A DNA stretch of 64,000 bases. Origin: Paenibacillus sp. FSL K6-3182 (GTDB lineage: Bacteria > Bacillota > Bacilli > Paenibacillales > Paenibacillaceae). The position numbers and the translations under genes were made by a program. Positions 1-8,838 of the stretch are shown piece after piece (the stretch's first letter is position 1; the number at the start of each line of letters is the position of its first letter). Where the stretch lies: NCBI RefSeq assembly GCF_037976325.1, contig NZ_CP150265.1:3219501-3283500 (forward strand). The letters run 5' to 3'. Below the pieces are notes generated by a model that was not told the DNA's origin, searched no databases, and worked only from the letters and a program-made list of their open reading frames with translations.

Positions 1-1319
1 AAGGGAAGGTCGTTCCGTTTACTGCAACGCTGAAGCGCAAATGCGCTGAAGCAGGCGAGGTTATGGCACAGTCAGCGCTTCGTGTATTGGGACTTGCATA
101 CCGGGATTTGCGCGCATCCGACGCTTGTGAGACCGAAGAAGACGTAGAGAGTCAGCTTGTATTCGTAGGCTTGACTGGGATGATCGATCCGCCTCGCCGC
201 GAGGTGAAAGAAGCGATTACGAACTGCAGGCGAGCGGGAATTAAAACCGTTATGATTACCGGAGATCATCAGCTGACAGCAGAAGCAATTGCAGGTCAAC
301 TAGGCATTATGCCGCGCGGAGGCATCGCTATGAGCGGCAAGCAGCTGGAGGCGATGTCTGATGAACAGCTCGACCGGCTCGTAGACAATATTTATGTATA
401 CGCGCGTGTATCGCCAGAGCATAAACTGCGTATCGTCAAAGCGCTTCAGCGCCAAGGACATGTCGTTGCGATGACAGGCGACGGCGTAAATGATGCTCCA
501 GCGATCAAAGCAGCGGATATCGGAATTTCGATGGGGATTACCGGAACGGATGTATCGAAGGAAGCGTCCGCGCTCGTTCTGAGTGATGACAACTTCTCGA
601 CAATTGTTGCTGCTATAGAAGAAGGAAGAGGCATTTATGAAAATATTCGAAAATTTATCCGTTATTTATTAGCATCAAACGTTGGCGAGATACTTGTCAT
701 GTTTCTTGCGATGATGGCTGGATTGCCGCTTCCGCTCGTACCGATTCAAATATTGTGGGTCAATCTGGTCACGGACGGATTGCCGGCAATGGCGCTTGGC
801 GTAGATCAGGCAGAAAAGGATTTAATGCAGCAAAAGCCACGTTCGGCAAAGGAGAGCATATTCTCCCGCAGGCTGGGCTGGAAAATTATAAGCCGAGGCA
901 TTCTTATAGGTGTATGTACGCTTGGCGCTTTCTGGATTACGCTTCAAGACGGTCCAAACAATGCTGCGCATCTGATGAAGGCGCAAACGGTAGCTTTCGC
1001 TACTCTCGTTATGGCACAGCTCATCCATGTATTTGACTGCCGAAGCTCGCGTTCCATTTTTCACCGTAATCCGTTCCAAAATAAATATTTGGTGCTTGCC
1101 GTATTGTCTTCGCTAGTGTTGATGATCGGAGTGCTTTATATCGATGCATTGCAGCCTATCTTCAAAACCGTTCCACTTAACTTCCGTGAATGGTGTCTCG
1201 TCTTTGTAGCTGCGGGAATTCCTACTTTCTTAATGGGAATTGGCAGTGTATTCGGCACTTCCAAGAAAAATAAAGGTAAAACGAAATGGCCGTTAGGTCC
1301 TCAAACCGCGGCAAGATAA
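1..1319 (+). CDS. Calcium-type P-type ATPase, C-terminal part (5' end outside window)
   Basis: This is the C-terminal part of a cation-pumping P-type ATPase, most like the SERCA-type calcium ATPase YloB that opens the same cluster in B. subtilis. The frame is open from the first bases, so the gene starts upstream; the first internal Met at 63 is not the true start. The TGDGVNDAPAIK hinge motif of the phosphorylation domain is present, as is the TGDHQLTA stretch before it. The second half has several hydrophobic helices typical of the C-terminal cation ATPase membrane domain. The phosphorylated DKTGT motif lies outside the window. Calcium is the likely substrate from family and context, but manganese or another divalent ion cannot be excluded. 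Confidence 0.9.
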   Translation, partial: GKVVPFTATLKRKCAEAGEVMAQSALRVLGLAYRDLRASDACETEEDVESQLVFVGLTGMIDPPRREVKEAITNCRRAGIKTVMITGDHQLTAEAIAGQLGIMPRGGIAMSGKQLEAMSDEQLDRLVDNIYVYARVSPEHKLRIVKALQRQGHVVAMTGDGVNDAPAIKAADIGISMGITGTDVSKEASALVLSDDNFSTIVAAIEEGRGIYENIRKFIRYLLASNVGEILVMFLAMMAGLPLPLVPIQILWVNLVTDGLPAMALGVDQAEKDLMQQKPRSAKESIFSRRLGWKIISRGILIGVCTLGAFWITLQDGPNNAAHLMKAQTVAFATLVMAQLIHVFDCRSSRSIFHRNPFQNKYLVLAVLSSLVLMIGVLYIDALQPIFKTVPLNFREWCLVFVAAGIPTFLMGIGSVFGTSKKNKGKTKWPLGPQTAAR

Positions 1320-1440
1320 CGAAAAAATACAAATCTTGATACAAATTATGAATAGCCTTTCTCCTTGCTTTGCGGTATGCTATTAGCAATTAATCATAGT
1401 TTTATCATACCTAGAGATGTAGCAAGGAGAGGGCATTCAG

Positions 1441-2271
1441 ATGAATTTTACAAAAATGAACGGTTTGGGAAATGACTTTGTGGTGATTGCAGGCGAGCAG
1501 CAGCTTCCAGAAAATGTTGCGGAATTAGCTATACAGCTTTGCAACCGGTTTTTTGGAATCGGGGCAGATGGTCTCGTTTATATTTTGCCTTCAGAAATCG
1601 CGGATTTCCGTATGCGCATTATTAATTCTGATGGCTCAGAAGCTGAGCAATGCGGCAACGCCATTCGCTGCGTCGCTAAATATGTGTATGATAATGGCTT
1701 AACCGATAAAGAAGAGATTACAATCGAAACACTTGGCGCAGGCGCTCAAAAAGTGCAGCTCACCGTTCAAGATGGCAAAGTGTCATCTGTGCGTGTAGAT
1801 ATGGGAGAGCCGATTCTAAATGGCCTTCGTGTACCAACAACGATCGATGCGGAGCAAGTCGTTGAACATCCGATAGAGGTGGACGGTCGTGAATTCCGTT
1901 TTACCGCTGTATCGATGGGCAACCCTCACTGTGTCATCTACGTTGATGATGCAGTGAATTTTGATCTAGGCACTTGGGGTCCCAAACTTGAGACACATCC
2001 GTTATTTCCACGTAAAATAAATGTTGAGTTCGTTACGGTGAACTCCCGTACGCATACCGATATGCGCGTCTGGGAGCGCGGTGCAGGACCAACGCTAGCT
2101 TGCGGTACAGGCGCTTGCGCAACGGTAGTTGCTTCTGTACTCACTGGCGCAACAGATCGGACAGCAACGGTTTCACTCAAAGGCGGCGACCTATTGATTG
2201 AGTGGAATGAATCCGATAATCATGTATATATGTCTGGACCGGCTGCAGTATCATTCTGCGGCGAGTTTTAA
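1441..2271 (+). CDS. dapF: Diaminopimelate epimerase
   Basis: Cytoplasmic, cofactor-independent epimerase converting LL- to meso-diaminopimelate for lysine and peptidoglycan synthesis. At 276 aa it has normal family length. The N-terminus carries the KMNGLGNDF motif. The two catalytic thiols are visible as Cys71 in EQCGNAIRC and Cys221 in LACGTGAC. The ATG follows an AAGGAGAGG ribosome-binding site. It lies 120 bp after the ATPase and 12 bp before the homocysteine methyltransferase gene, so those two probably share a transcript. B. subtilis does not have dapF at this position, so this is a local rearrangement relative to that species. Confidence 0.97.
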   Translation: MNFTKMNGLGNDFVVIAGEQQLPENVAELAIQLCNRFFGIGADGLVYILPSEIADFRMRIINSDGSEAEQCGNAIRCVAKYVYDNGLTDKEEITIETLGAGAQKVQLTVQDGKVSSVRVDMGEPILNGLRVPTTIDAEQVVEHPIEVDGREFRFTAVSMGNPHCVIYVDDAVNFDLGTWGPKLETHPLFPRKINVEFVTVNSRTHTDMRVWERGAGPTLACGTGACATVVASVLTGATDRTATVSLKGGDLLIEWNESDNHVYMSGPAAVSFCGEF

Positions 2272-2283
2272 GAGCAAAGTAAG

Positions 2284-4191
2284 ATGGGTGGTATGAATAT
2301 AATGAAACCGGATTTGAGGGAAGCGCTCAAGCAGCGTATCTTGACCGGGGACGGCGCGATGGGAACCTATCTATATCAGATGGGGTTCCCTGTCGGCGTT
2401 TCTTATGAGGAAATCAATACGAACCGTCCCGATGTAATTGAAAATATTCACCGTCGCTACTATGAAGCTGGCGCGCGCGTAATTGAGACAAACACATTCT
2501 CAGCCAATCTTGAGAAGCTCTCGAAATATGGCTTAGAAGACGAAATGGATGCAATTAACCGTGCGGGCGTACGAGCAGCTCGCGCAGCGATCGGCAATGA
2601 TGCTTATGTTGTAGGCGCTGTTGGCTCCATTCGAGACGGCAAGCTGAAAAATTTGCGAACAGCTAAAGTAATTGAAGCCTATCAGCGGCAAATGCATGCG
2701 CTGCTTGATGAGGGCGTGGATGGTCTTTTGCTGGAAACCTTCTATGATCTTGATGAAATGCTGCTTGCCCTTAAGATTGCTAGAGCAGCGTCAAATGTTC
2801 CTGTTATTTGCCAGTTTGCAGTCGAGGATGTTGGCCGCACGCAGGATGGGAATGGCATGAAGGGAGCCTTCGATTTACTGCAAGAAGAGGGCGCTGATAT
2901 GGTTGGATTTAATTGCCGCAGCGGCCCGAATGGGATTATGAGAGCGATCGACTCGATAACGGGGCCAGTTGGCTTACCATTATCGGTATATCCGAATGCA
3001 GGTATACCCGACTATATTGATGGCAAATATACGTATCCCGCAGGACCTGAATATTTTGCAGAGACAGCCTTGCGCTTTGCAGATCGCGGCGCTCGCTTGA
3101 TTGGCGGCTGCTGCGGTACGACTCCTGAGCACATTAAGGCAATTGCCGAGGCGCTAGATGGTTATGTTCCACAGCTCGGACAAGCAGCTGTTCATACGGC
3201 TGCAGCAGAGAGAATTGTTGTAAAGCCAGTTGAGAAATTAGCTGATACAGTAGACGCTGCGCCACTGAAACAAACGGTGCAGGAGCCTAACATTGTAGAT
3301 TTGGTTCAGAAGCGCCACACCGTCATTGTTGAGCTTGACCCGCCGCGTGATTTGGATATTCGCAAATTTATGGCTGGTGCTGCTGCTTTGAAGGAAGCAA
3401 AGGCGGATGCGGTTACGATGGCTGACAACTCACTGGCTGTTACGCGAATGAGCAACATTGCACTCGCAGCGCTTGTCCAGGAGAAAGTAGGCATTCGTCC
3501 GCTCGTGCATATCGCTTGCCGAGATCGCAACTTGATTGGTACGCAGTCACATATGATGGGTCTCGATGCACTCGATATCGATCATGTGCTCGCTGTAACT
3601 GGAGATCCTGCCCGATTTGGCGATTTGCCGGATTCGAGCTCGGTTTATGACCTTACTTCCTTCGAGATGATTCGTATGATTAAGCAGTTGAATGATGGAA
3701 CAGCCTTCTCAGGCAAGCCGCTTAAGCAAAAAGCGAAGTTTGTTGTAGGCGCCGCATTTAATCCTAATGTGAAGCATTTAGACAAAGCGGTCCAACGGCT
3801 TGAACGTAAAATTACTTCGGGTGCAGATTACATTATGACGCAGCCTGTCTATGACCCAAGCTTAATTGAGCGAATCGCAGAATCAACGAAGCATTTGTCA
3901 GTACCAGTATTTATCGGAATTATGCCGCTGGCCAGCGGACGGAATGCCGAATATTTGCATAACGAGGTGCCTGGTATCCAGCTATCTGATGAGGTTCGCC
4001 AGCGCATGGCGGGTCTTGAAGGGGAAGCGGGCCGAGCGGAAGGCGTGCAAATTGCAAAGGAGCTGCTCGACGTTGCTTTGCCGCATTTTAATGGCATATA
4101 TTTAATCACACCGTTTATGTTCTATGATATGGGTGTTCAGCTTACCAAATACGTTTGGGAGAAGACTGAGCGTACACAACTAAATCGATAA
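2284..4191 (+). CDS. Bifunctional homocysteine S-methyltransferase / methylenetetrahydrofolate reductase
   Basis: YitJ-type fusion for methionine synthesis. The N-terminal ~300 residues form a homocysteine S-methyltransferase barrel with the zinc cysteines Cys211 (GFNCRSGP) and Cys276/Cys277 (GGCCGTT). After a linker near residues 300-330, the C-terminal half is a 5,10-methylenetetrahydrofolate reductase barrel. The fusion would couple methyl-group formation with its use. The longest start is ATG 2284. ATGs at 2293 and 2302 are alternatives, and 2302 is better spaced from the GGGTGG at 2285-2290, so the real protein may be six residues shorter. No S-box or T-box leader fits in the 12 bp before it. 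A terminator hairpin follows. Confidence 0.93.
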   Translation: MGGMNIMKPDLREALKQRILTGDGAMGTYLYQMGFPVGVSYEEINTNRPDVIENIHRRYYEAGARVIETNTFSANLEKLSKYGLEDEMDAINRAGVRAARAAIGNDAYVVGAVGSIRDGKLKNLRTAKVIEAYQRQMHALLDEGVDGLLLETFYDLDEMLLALKIARAASNVPVICQFAVEDVGRTQDGNGMKGAFDLLQEEGADMVGFNCRSGPNGIMRAIDSITGPVGLPLSVYPNAGIPDYIDGKYTYPAGPEYFAETALRFADRGARLIGGCCGTTPEHIKAIAEALDGYVPQLGQAAVHTAAAERIVVKPVEKLADTVDAAPLKQTVQEPNIVDLVQKRHTVIVELDPPRDLDIRKFMAGAAALKEAKADAVTMADNSLAVTRMSNIALAALVQEKVGIRPLVHIACRDRNLIGTQSHMMGLDALDIDHVLAVTGDPARFGDLPDSSSVYDLTSFEMIRMIKQLNDGTAFSGKPLKQKAKFVVGAAFNPNVKHLDKAVQRLERKITSGADYIMTQPVYDPSLIERIAESTKHLSVPVFIGIMPLASGRNAEYLHNEVPGIQLSDEVRQRMAGLEGEAGRAEGVQIAKELLDVALPHFNGIYLITPFMFYDMGVQLTKYVWEKTERTQLNR

Positions 4192-4197
4192 AATAGA

Positions 4198-4234
4198 TGC
4201 GAAAACAGCCTTTTTTTGCTTGTTTTCGCATTTT
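4198..4234 (+). terminator. Rho-independent terminator after the methyltransferase gene
   Basis: A 10-bp stem (4198-4207 with 4221-4230) is followed by TTTT. It closes the dapF-methyltransferase unit and separates it from remA. Confidence 0.65.
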
Positions 4235-4425
4235 CGCTTGTTCGTTCGTGAAAAATCAATTAAAATGAATCATGGATACAGATGCCGCACATATTCAGCG
4301 TGGTAAGGACAGGCTGCCTAAAATCGTTTATAATGGCTTCTAAAGCCTGTAACGGAAGTATGTCCGACACTTTTTTCGTCAACAATAGTGCAGTAGTTCT
4401 GTCGGTATTTGGCAAGAACGCGAAC

Positions 4426-4454
4426 TTGTCGTATTCACATTTATAAAATATAAA
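4426..4454 (+). promoter_or_regulatory. Candidate sigma-A promoter before remA
   Basis: TTGTCG (4426-4431), a 17-bp spacer and TATAAA (4449-4454) lie in the 327-bp gap after a terminator and about 60 bp before the remA start. This is the only good -35/-10 pair I found in the gap. The rest of 4235-4517 shows no gene. Confidence 0.45.
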
Positions 4455-4517
4455 AGGTATTTGAACATTTGTAGACAGATGCACAAGGGAAGACCGTAGG
4501 CGGAGGAGGAACGAGGC

Positions 4518-4778
4518 TTGGCTATTAAACTTATTAATATCGGATTTGGTAATATTGTATCTGCAAATCGCATTATATCAATCGTAAGCCCTGAATCGGC
4601 TCCGATTAAAAGGATCATTCAAGAAGCGCGTGACCGACATATGCTGATCGATGCTACATATGGTCGTCGCACACGGGCTGTTATTATTACGGATAGTGAT
4701 CATGTGATTTTATCGGCGGTTCAGCCAGAAACAGTTGCGCACCGATTATCCACTAAGGACGACGATAACGACGAATAG
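4518..4778 (+). CDS. remA: RemA extracellular-matrix regulator
   Basis: Small DNA-binding activator of biofilm matrix and osmoprotection genes (YlzA/RemA, DUF370). The 86-aa product has the family core [17 protein letters not shown] and the basic DATYGRRTR stretch, and ends in an acidic tail. Translation begins at TTG 4518 behind a strong GGAGGAGG site; no ATG would preserve the conserved [12 protein letters not shown] start. It lies 13 bp before gmk, as in B. subtilis where remA precedes gmk and rpoZ. Function comes from family knowledge; the sequence shows identity and synteny. Confidence 0.95.
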   Translation: MAIKLINIGFGNIVSANRIISIVSPESAPIKRIIQEARDRHMLIDATYGRRTRAVIITDSDHVILSAVQPETVAHRLSTKDDDNDE

Positions 4779-4791
4779 TACGGGGAGTAAT

Positions 4792-5409
4792 ATGGATAAG
4801 GGATTGTTAATTGTATTGTCCGGCCCTTCAGGGGTTGGCAAAGGAACGGTTTGTTCGGTTCTTCGCAACAAGGTTCCTGAGCTGGTTTATTCTGTGTCGG
4901 CGACGACCAGGCTACCGCGTCAGGGTGAAGTGGATGGCGTGAATTATTTTTTCAAAAGCAGAGAGCAGTTCCAAGATATGATTGCGCGTGACGCACTTTT
5001 GGAGCATGCTGAATATGTTGGTAATTACTACGGTACACCGCGTGATTTCGTTGAACGCACTTTAGAAAGCGGCAAGGATGTTATTTTGGAGATCGAGGTA
5101 CAGGGAGCGCTTAAGGTGAAACAAAAGTTTCCCGATGGTATTTTCGTATTTCTATTGCCACCATCTTTGGATGAGCTGAAGCAGCGAATTACCGGACGTG
5201 GTACTGAATCTTTGGATACGATCAATAATCGCATGTCTGTGGCCGTTGAAGAAATGAATTTGCTCGGTCACTACGACTATGCGGTATTGAATGATGAGAT
5301 AGATGCTGCATGCGATCGTATTCGCAGCATCATGATTGCAGAGCATTGCCGCAGAGAAAGATATTTACCTTACGTTTCGGGAATGGTTGCCGCAATTGAG
5401 AAAGCATGA
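4792..5409 (+). CDS. gmk: Guanylate kinase
   Basis: Phosphorylates GMP to GDP with ATP. The 205-aa protein begins at ATG 4792 behind GGGGAG; a longer frame opens at 4735 but overlaps remA and lacks a ribosome-binding site. The P-loop [10 protein letters not shown] lies near residues 10-19, and the GMP-binding stretch [17 protein letters not shown] follows near residue 36. Length is normal. It sits between remA and rpoZ with 13- and 16-bp gaps, so it is part of the core operon. Confidence 0.97.
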   Translation: MDKGLLIVLSGPSGVGKGTVCSVLRNKVPELVYSVSATTRLPRQGEVDGVNYFFKSREQFQDMIARDALLEHAEYVGNYYGTPRDFVERTLESGKDVILEIEVQGALKVKQKFPDGIFVFLLPPSLDELKQRITGRGTESLDTINNRMSVAVEEMNLLGHYDYAVLNDEIDAACDRIRSIMIAEHCRRERYLPYVSGMVAAIEKA

Positions 5410-5425
5410 GTGAGGAGAATGAACG

Positions 5426-5635
5426 ATGTTATATCCGTCCATTGATGAAATGGTGAAAAAAGTTGACAGTAAATACACGCTTGTCGTAGCAGCTTCAAGA
5501 CGCGCACGCATGCTTCGCAACGGAGACAAGTCGGAGCTTAAAAACCCGCGCTCCCGCAAGTATGTTGGTGTGGCACTAGAAGAAATTTACGGTGACATTC
5601 TCCAAGTGGAAAACCTAGCAACAAAAGAGGATTAA
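5426..5635 (+). CDS. rpoZ: RNA polymerase omega subunit
   Basis: The 69-aa omega subunit helps assemble and stabilise the beta-prime subunit of RNA polymerase. It starts at an ATG behind GAGGAG and has the family pattern of YPSIDEMVKKVDSKYTLV followed by an arginine-rich helix (SRRARML) and VGVALEEIYG. Position directly after gmk is the standard Firmicutes arrangement. Confidence 0.95.
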   Translation: MLYPSIDEMVKKVDSKYTLVVAASRRARMLRNGDKSELKNPRSRKYVGVALEEIYGDILQVENLATKED

Positions 5636-5740
5636 GATCTGTTTTATTATAGTAAACAGAACAGCGGAGTGTATACTGGAGACAGTATTACACTCCTTTT
5701 TTCTTTTTTAATGCGCACAATTCTTGAAAGGAGCAATCCT

Positions 5741-5923
5741 GTGGATCCCATTTTTTTTACGATTATTATTATGGTTGTTTTCTTGTTTCTATTGTCATTT
5801 ATTATCCGAGATTCGATAAACTCGTCTAAATTGACAAAGCAAGTGGAAATGCTTAATACAGAGATCCAAATGCTGAGGAAAGAAATCAAAGAGAACAAAC
5901 ATATTGTTGATAAGCGAGTTTGA
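5741..5923 (+). CDS. Small membrane protein with C-terminal coiled coil
   Basis: A 60-aa product of unknown function. I place the start at GTG 5741 because AAAGGAG lies 8 bp before it; the frame is open further upstream without a site. One transmembrane helix occupies about residues 3-22 and is followed by a charged heptad-like coil (KLTKQVEMLNTEIQMLRKEI). It comes after rpoZ and runs directly into the next small membrane protein, so the two may work together. Confidence 0.55.
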   Translation: MDPIFFTIIIMVVFLFLLSFIIRDSINSSKLTKQVEMLNTEIQMLRKEIKENKHIVDKRV

Positions 5924-5963
5924 GCAGGTCATAACGTTTCAAAGAGAGGCTGTGAGTGCGAGA

Positions 5964-6164
5964 ATGATGGCAGATGAACAGGAACTCCGCGAAATAAAAG
6001 AGTCATTAAACAAGCTGGATGAACAGGTCAAGCGGATCGTTGCTAAGCCTAGACGCAAACGCTCAGGATGGATGAACTTTGTTATTGGCTTTCTTATTGT
6101 GCTTGTAGGGATATGCATGTCAGTTGGAATATTTGAATTTCTAAAAATGATGAATAATCAATAA
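5964..6164 (+). CDS. Small protein: N-terminal coil and C-terminal membrane helix
   Basis: Unknown function. The reading frame is open from TTG 5904, overlapping the previous gene, but the first ATGs are at 5964 and 5967 and the start is uncertain. From 5964 it is 66 aa: a charged coil (DEQELREIKESLNKLDEQ), a basic patch (KPRRKRS), and one transmembrane helix near the C-terminus. This topology mirrors the gene before it, which has helix first and coil second. GAGAGG (5944-5949) is rather far from the chosen start. Confidence 0.5.
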   Translation: MMADEQELREIKESLNKLDEQVKRIVAKPRRKRSGWMNFVIGFLIVLVGICMSVGIFEFLKMMNNQ

Positions 6165-6188
6165 TAGACGATAAGGACGTACATCAAA

Positions 6189-6734
6189 ATGAACATTAGC
6201 CTGCAATCTTTTCCAACATTATCTAAAGGTATAGTATGGGGTTTGGTTGAAAATTGTTTCTCTCTTGATTACGAAGTGGCAGAAAAATCTGTTAGCAATA
6301 TTAGCATTATACCTACGGTTGGCGATCAATATGTAGTCATGAAGCTAGATGACGGAAGATGGGAACTTGCCGGAGGAACTTTAGAGCCTAACGAGCACCA
6401 TATGGACGCCCTTGTTCGTGAAGTGAAAGAAGAACTTGGTGCAGAATTGGTTTCTTATACGTTGTTTGGCTGCTTTCAATGCCGCTCGTTTGCTGATGAG
6501 CCATATAGGCCGCATATTCCGCACCCGCATTTTGTGCGGCTAGTCGGCTATGGCGAGGTTAATCTGGTGGAGGCACCGCTTAATCCGCCAGACGGCGAGC
6601 AAGTCATTGCCGTTGATGTCGTGGATATTGACGAGGCAGTAGGTAGGTTCGAGCAAATAGGCAGATATGATATTGCCGAGCTGTACAAGCTTGCTCATCA
6701 GTTAAGAAAAGCAGCTCTTAATCAAGGGAAATAA
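6189..6734 (+). CDS. NUDIX hydrolase
   Basis: The 181-aa protein carries a complete Nudix box, starting at GGTLEPNE and ending REVKEELGA, about residues 71-95. This metal-binding loop cleaves nucleoside-diphosphate-linked compounds. The substrate cannot be told from sequence. There is no signal peptide. The ATG has only a weak upstream site (AAGGACG). It is the last gene before a new promoter at 6770. Confidence 0.85.
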   Translation: MNISLQSFPTLSKGIVWGLVENCFSLDYEVAEKSVSNISIIPTVGDQYVVMKLDDGRWELAGGTLEPNEHHMDALVREVKEELGAELVSYTLFGCFQCRSFADEPYRPHIPHPHFVRLVGYGEVNLVEAPLNPPDGEQVIAVDVVDIDEAVGRFEQIGRYDIAELYKLAHQLRKAALNQGK

Positions 6735-6769
6735 AACATAAATTACAGCTCGAAATGTGAATGGATTAC

Positions 6770-6798
6770 TTAGAATTTTCTGCCGCATATGATATGAT
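6770..6798 (+). promoter_or_regulatory. Candidate sigma-A promoter before the yfiT-like gene
   Basis: TTAGAA (6770-6775), a 17-bp spacer and TATGAT (6793-6798), about 48 bp before the ATG of the DinB-fold gene. Confidence 0.45.
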
Positions 6799-6845
6799 AG
6801 AAGCAGTGTTTGCAGGTGCAGGACGAATGAACAGGAGGGAACGGA

Positions 6846-7370
6846 ATGGACAAATTACGTTATCCAATTGGCAGGTACTCGTTCGAGGGAATGACGGTTA
6901 AGCAGCGTGAACAATGGATTGTAGAGATTGAGAAGCTCCCAGGACAGCTAAGAGCAGCTTTGGCAGATTTGGATGAAGACATGTTGAATACGTCTTATCG
7001 AAGCGGCGGATGGAGCTTGCGCCAGGTAGTTCATCATTTGGCAGATGCATCGATGAATAGTTTCACACGATTCAAGCTTGCCCTGACGGAGTCCAATCCG
7101 ACGATTAAGCCTTTTAACGGGGAACGCTGGGCAGAAACCGCTGACAGCCTGCAAGCATCGACAGAGATCAGCTTAGCGATTGTAGAGGGTATTTATGCGC
7201 GCTGGGTATTGCTGCTTCGTTCAATGAATGCTTCAGATTTCGAAAAAATGTTCTATCATCCAGAGAAGGGCAGTCAAATTGGATTAGCTTATTTTCTTGG
7301 ATTTGTAGCTTGGCACGGCAAACATCATGTTGCCCAAATTACAAGCTTAAGGGAACGCAAGGGTTGGTAG
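6846..7370 (+). CDS. YfiT-type DinB-fold metal-dependent hydrolase / bacillithiol transferase
   Basis: A 174-aa DinB-superfamily four-helix protein closely matching the B. subtilis YfiT (BstA) pattern: LRYPIG at the start, YRSGGWSLRQVVHHLADASMNS in the middle, and WHGKHHVAQI at the end. The three metal-binding histidines lie in the HHLAD and WHGKHH motifs. YfiT binds nickel or zinc and acts as a bacillithiol S-transferase in thiol detoxification. ATG 6846 follows an AGGAGGGA site. It has its own promoter and is followed by a weak hairpin, so it is probably monocistronic. Confidence 0.88.
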   Translation: MDKLRYPIGRYSFEGMTVKQREQWIVEIEKLPGQLRAALADLDEDMLNTSYRSGGWSLRQVVHHLADASMNSFTRFKLALTESNPTIKPFNGERWAETADSLQASTEISLAIVEGIYARWVLLLRSMNASDFEKMFYHPEKGSQIGLAYFLGFVAWHGKHHVAQITSLRERKGW

Positions 7371-7424
7371 CACAATTCGTAATTATCAATGACAAATAAA
7401 GTTACACATTTCAAATAATATAAC

Positions 7425-7465
7425 ATGATAAGCTAGATACTTATTATGCGGCTTATCATTTTATC
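7425..7465 (+). terminator. Weak terminator-like hairpin after the yfiT-like gene
   Basis: ATGATAAGC (7425-7433) pairs with GCTTATCAT (7451-7459) and is followed by TTTTAT. The 17-nt loop is long, so confidence is modest. Confidence 0.4.
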
Positions 7466-7626
7466 GCGTAACGAGCTTATCTGCCATTGGGCGGCTTCTG
7501 CCGTTTGCATTTGAAATATAAAAATTGATGTTAACATATTGTGAAAGCAGTTTATATTTCATCATGAAACGGGCTATTGCCGCCAAAGGATGGGTTTTGC
7601 TGTTTACGCTTGACGGGAGATACACC

Positions 7627-8838
7627 ATGCTAAAAGGAAAAACAATTATACTCGGCATCACAGGCGGAATTGCAGCCTATAAAGGCGCAGCGCTTTGCAG
7701 CAAGCTGGTGCAGGCGGGCGTTAATGTGAACGTCATCATGACTGAATCGGCAACAAAATTTATAACGCCGCTCACGTTGCAAACGTTATCTCGCAATCCC
7801 GTATATATCGATACGTTTGATGAGAGAGATCCAGCGGTAGTTTCTCATATTCATTTGGCAGATCATGCGGATTTAATCGTCATTGCTCCGGCTACAGCTA
7901 ATGCAATAGCAAAGCTAGCCGGAGGTCACGCTGATGATATGCTTAGCACAACGCTGCTTGCTGCTACTTGTCCGGTACTCATAGCGCCAGCGATGAATGT
8001 ACATATGTATGAGCATCCAGCCGTTGTCCATAATTTGGAGCTGCTGGCGTCGCGCGGCGTGATGTTTGTTGAGCCTGGCACTGGGCAGCTCGCATGCGGC
8101 TATGTTGCCAAAGGACGCCTTGCTGAACCGGAAGATATCGTAGCTGCAATCGACTCGTGGTTTAGCAAAAACGGTAAGCTAAAAGGGAAAAAATTGCTTG
8201 TTACCGCGGGTGGAACGATTGAGCGACTGGACCCGGTAAGATATTTGACCAATGACTCGTCAGGCAAGATGGGCTTTGCAATTGCTGAGGCAGGGCTGAT
8301 GATGGGCGCTGATGTAACTTTAGTTGCGGGCCGTACCTCAGCAGAGCCTCCTGCAGGTGTGAAGGTCATTCATGTGGAGTCCGCGCAGCAAATGCTTGAA
8401 GCTGTTACGAGCATCTATGACGACATGGATATTGTCGTGAAATCGGCAGCGGTAGCCGATTATCGAGCGGCACATGTGAGCGATCAGAAGATGAAGAAAA
8501 AAGGCGAGAAGCTCGTACTCGAGCTAGAGCGTACAAAGGATATTTTGGAGACATTGGGACAGCACAAGCAGAAGCAGTTTCTTGTTGGTTTTGCTGCAGA
8601 AACGGAGCAGATCGAGCATTATGCGATGGACAAGCTGCGCCGCAAGCATTGCGACCTCATTGTTGCTAATGATGTAAGCAAGGACGGAGCGGGCTTTAAC
8701 GGAGATACCAATATTGTGCAAGTATATGGCGCAGAAGGACTTGTGGAGAAGATGCCGCTATTGTCTAAGCGTGAGGTTGCGAATCGCTTGCTGGAGTTGA
8801 TTGCAGGACGGCTAGTGTCTCCTGGAGGGAACGGCTAA
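7627..8838 (+). CDS. coaBC: Phosphopantothenoylcysteine decarboxylase / phosphopantothenate-cysteine ligase
   Basis: Bifunctional CoA-synthesis enzyme of 403 aa. The N-terminal flavoprotein (CoaC) starts GKTIILGITGGIAAYK, has the APAMN motif, and a Cys in the GTGQLACGY substrate loop. The C-terminal CoaB domain starts near KLLVTAGGTIERLDPVRY and contains KSAAVADY. I start at ATG 7627 with a GGGAGA site; a longer frame from 7525 adds 34 residues foreign to the family. It overlaps priA by one base (TAATG), so the two are translationally coupled. Confidence 0.96.
   Translation: MLKGKTIILGITGGIAAYKGAALCSKLVQAGVNVNVIMTESATKFITPLTLQTLSRNPVYIDTFDERDPAVVSHIHLADHADLIVIAPATANAIAKLAGGHADDMLSTTLLAATCPVLIAPAMNVHMYEHPAVVHNLELLASRGVMFVEPGTGQLACGYVAKGRLAEPEDIVAAIDSWFSKNGKLKGKKLLVTAGGTIERLDPVRYLTNDSSGKMGFAIAEAGLMMGADVTLVAGRTSAEPPAGVKVIHVESAQQMLEAVTSIYDDMDIVVKSAAVADYRAAHVSDQKMKKKGEKLVLELERTKDILETLGQHKQKQFLVGFAAETEQIEHYAMDKLRRKHCDLIVANDVSKDGAGFNGDTNIVQVYGAEGLVEKMPLLSKREVANRLLELIAGRLVSPGGNG

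Noticed and set aside
2272..2283. SAM or T-box riboswitch before the methionine synthesis gene
   Set aside because: Only 12 bp separate it from dapF; no leader can fit.
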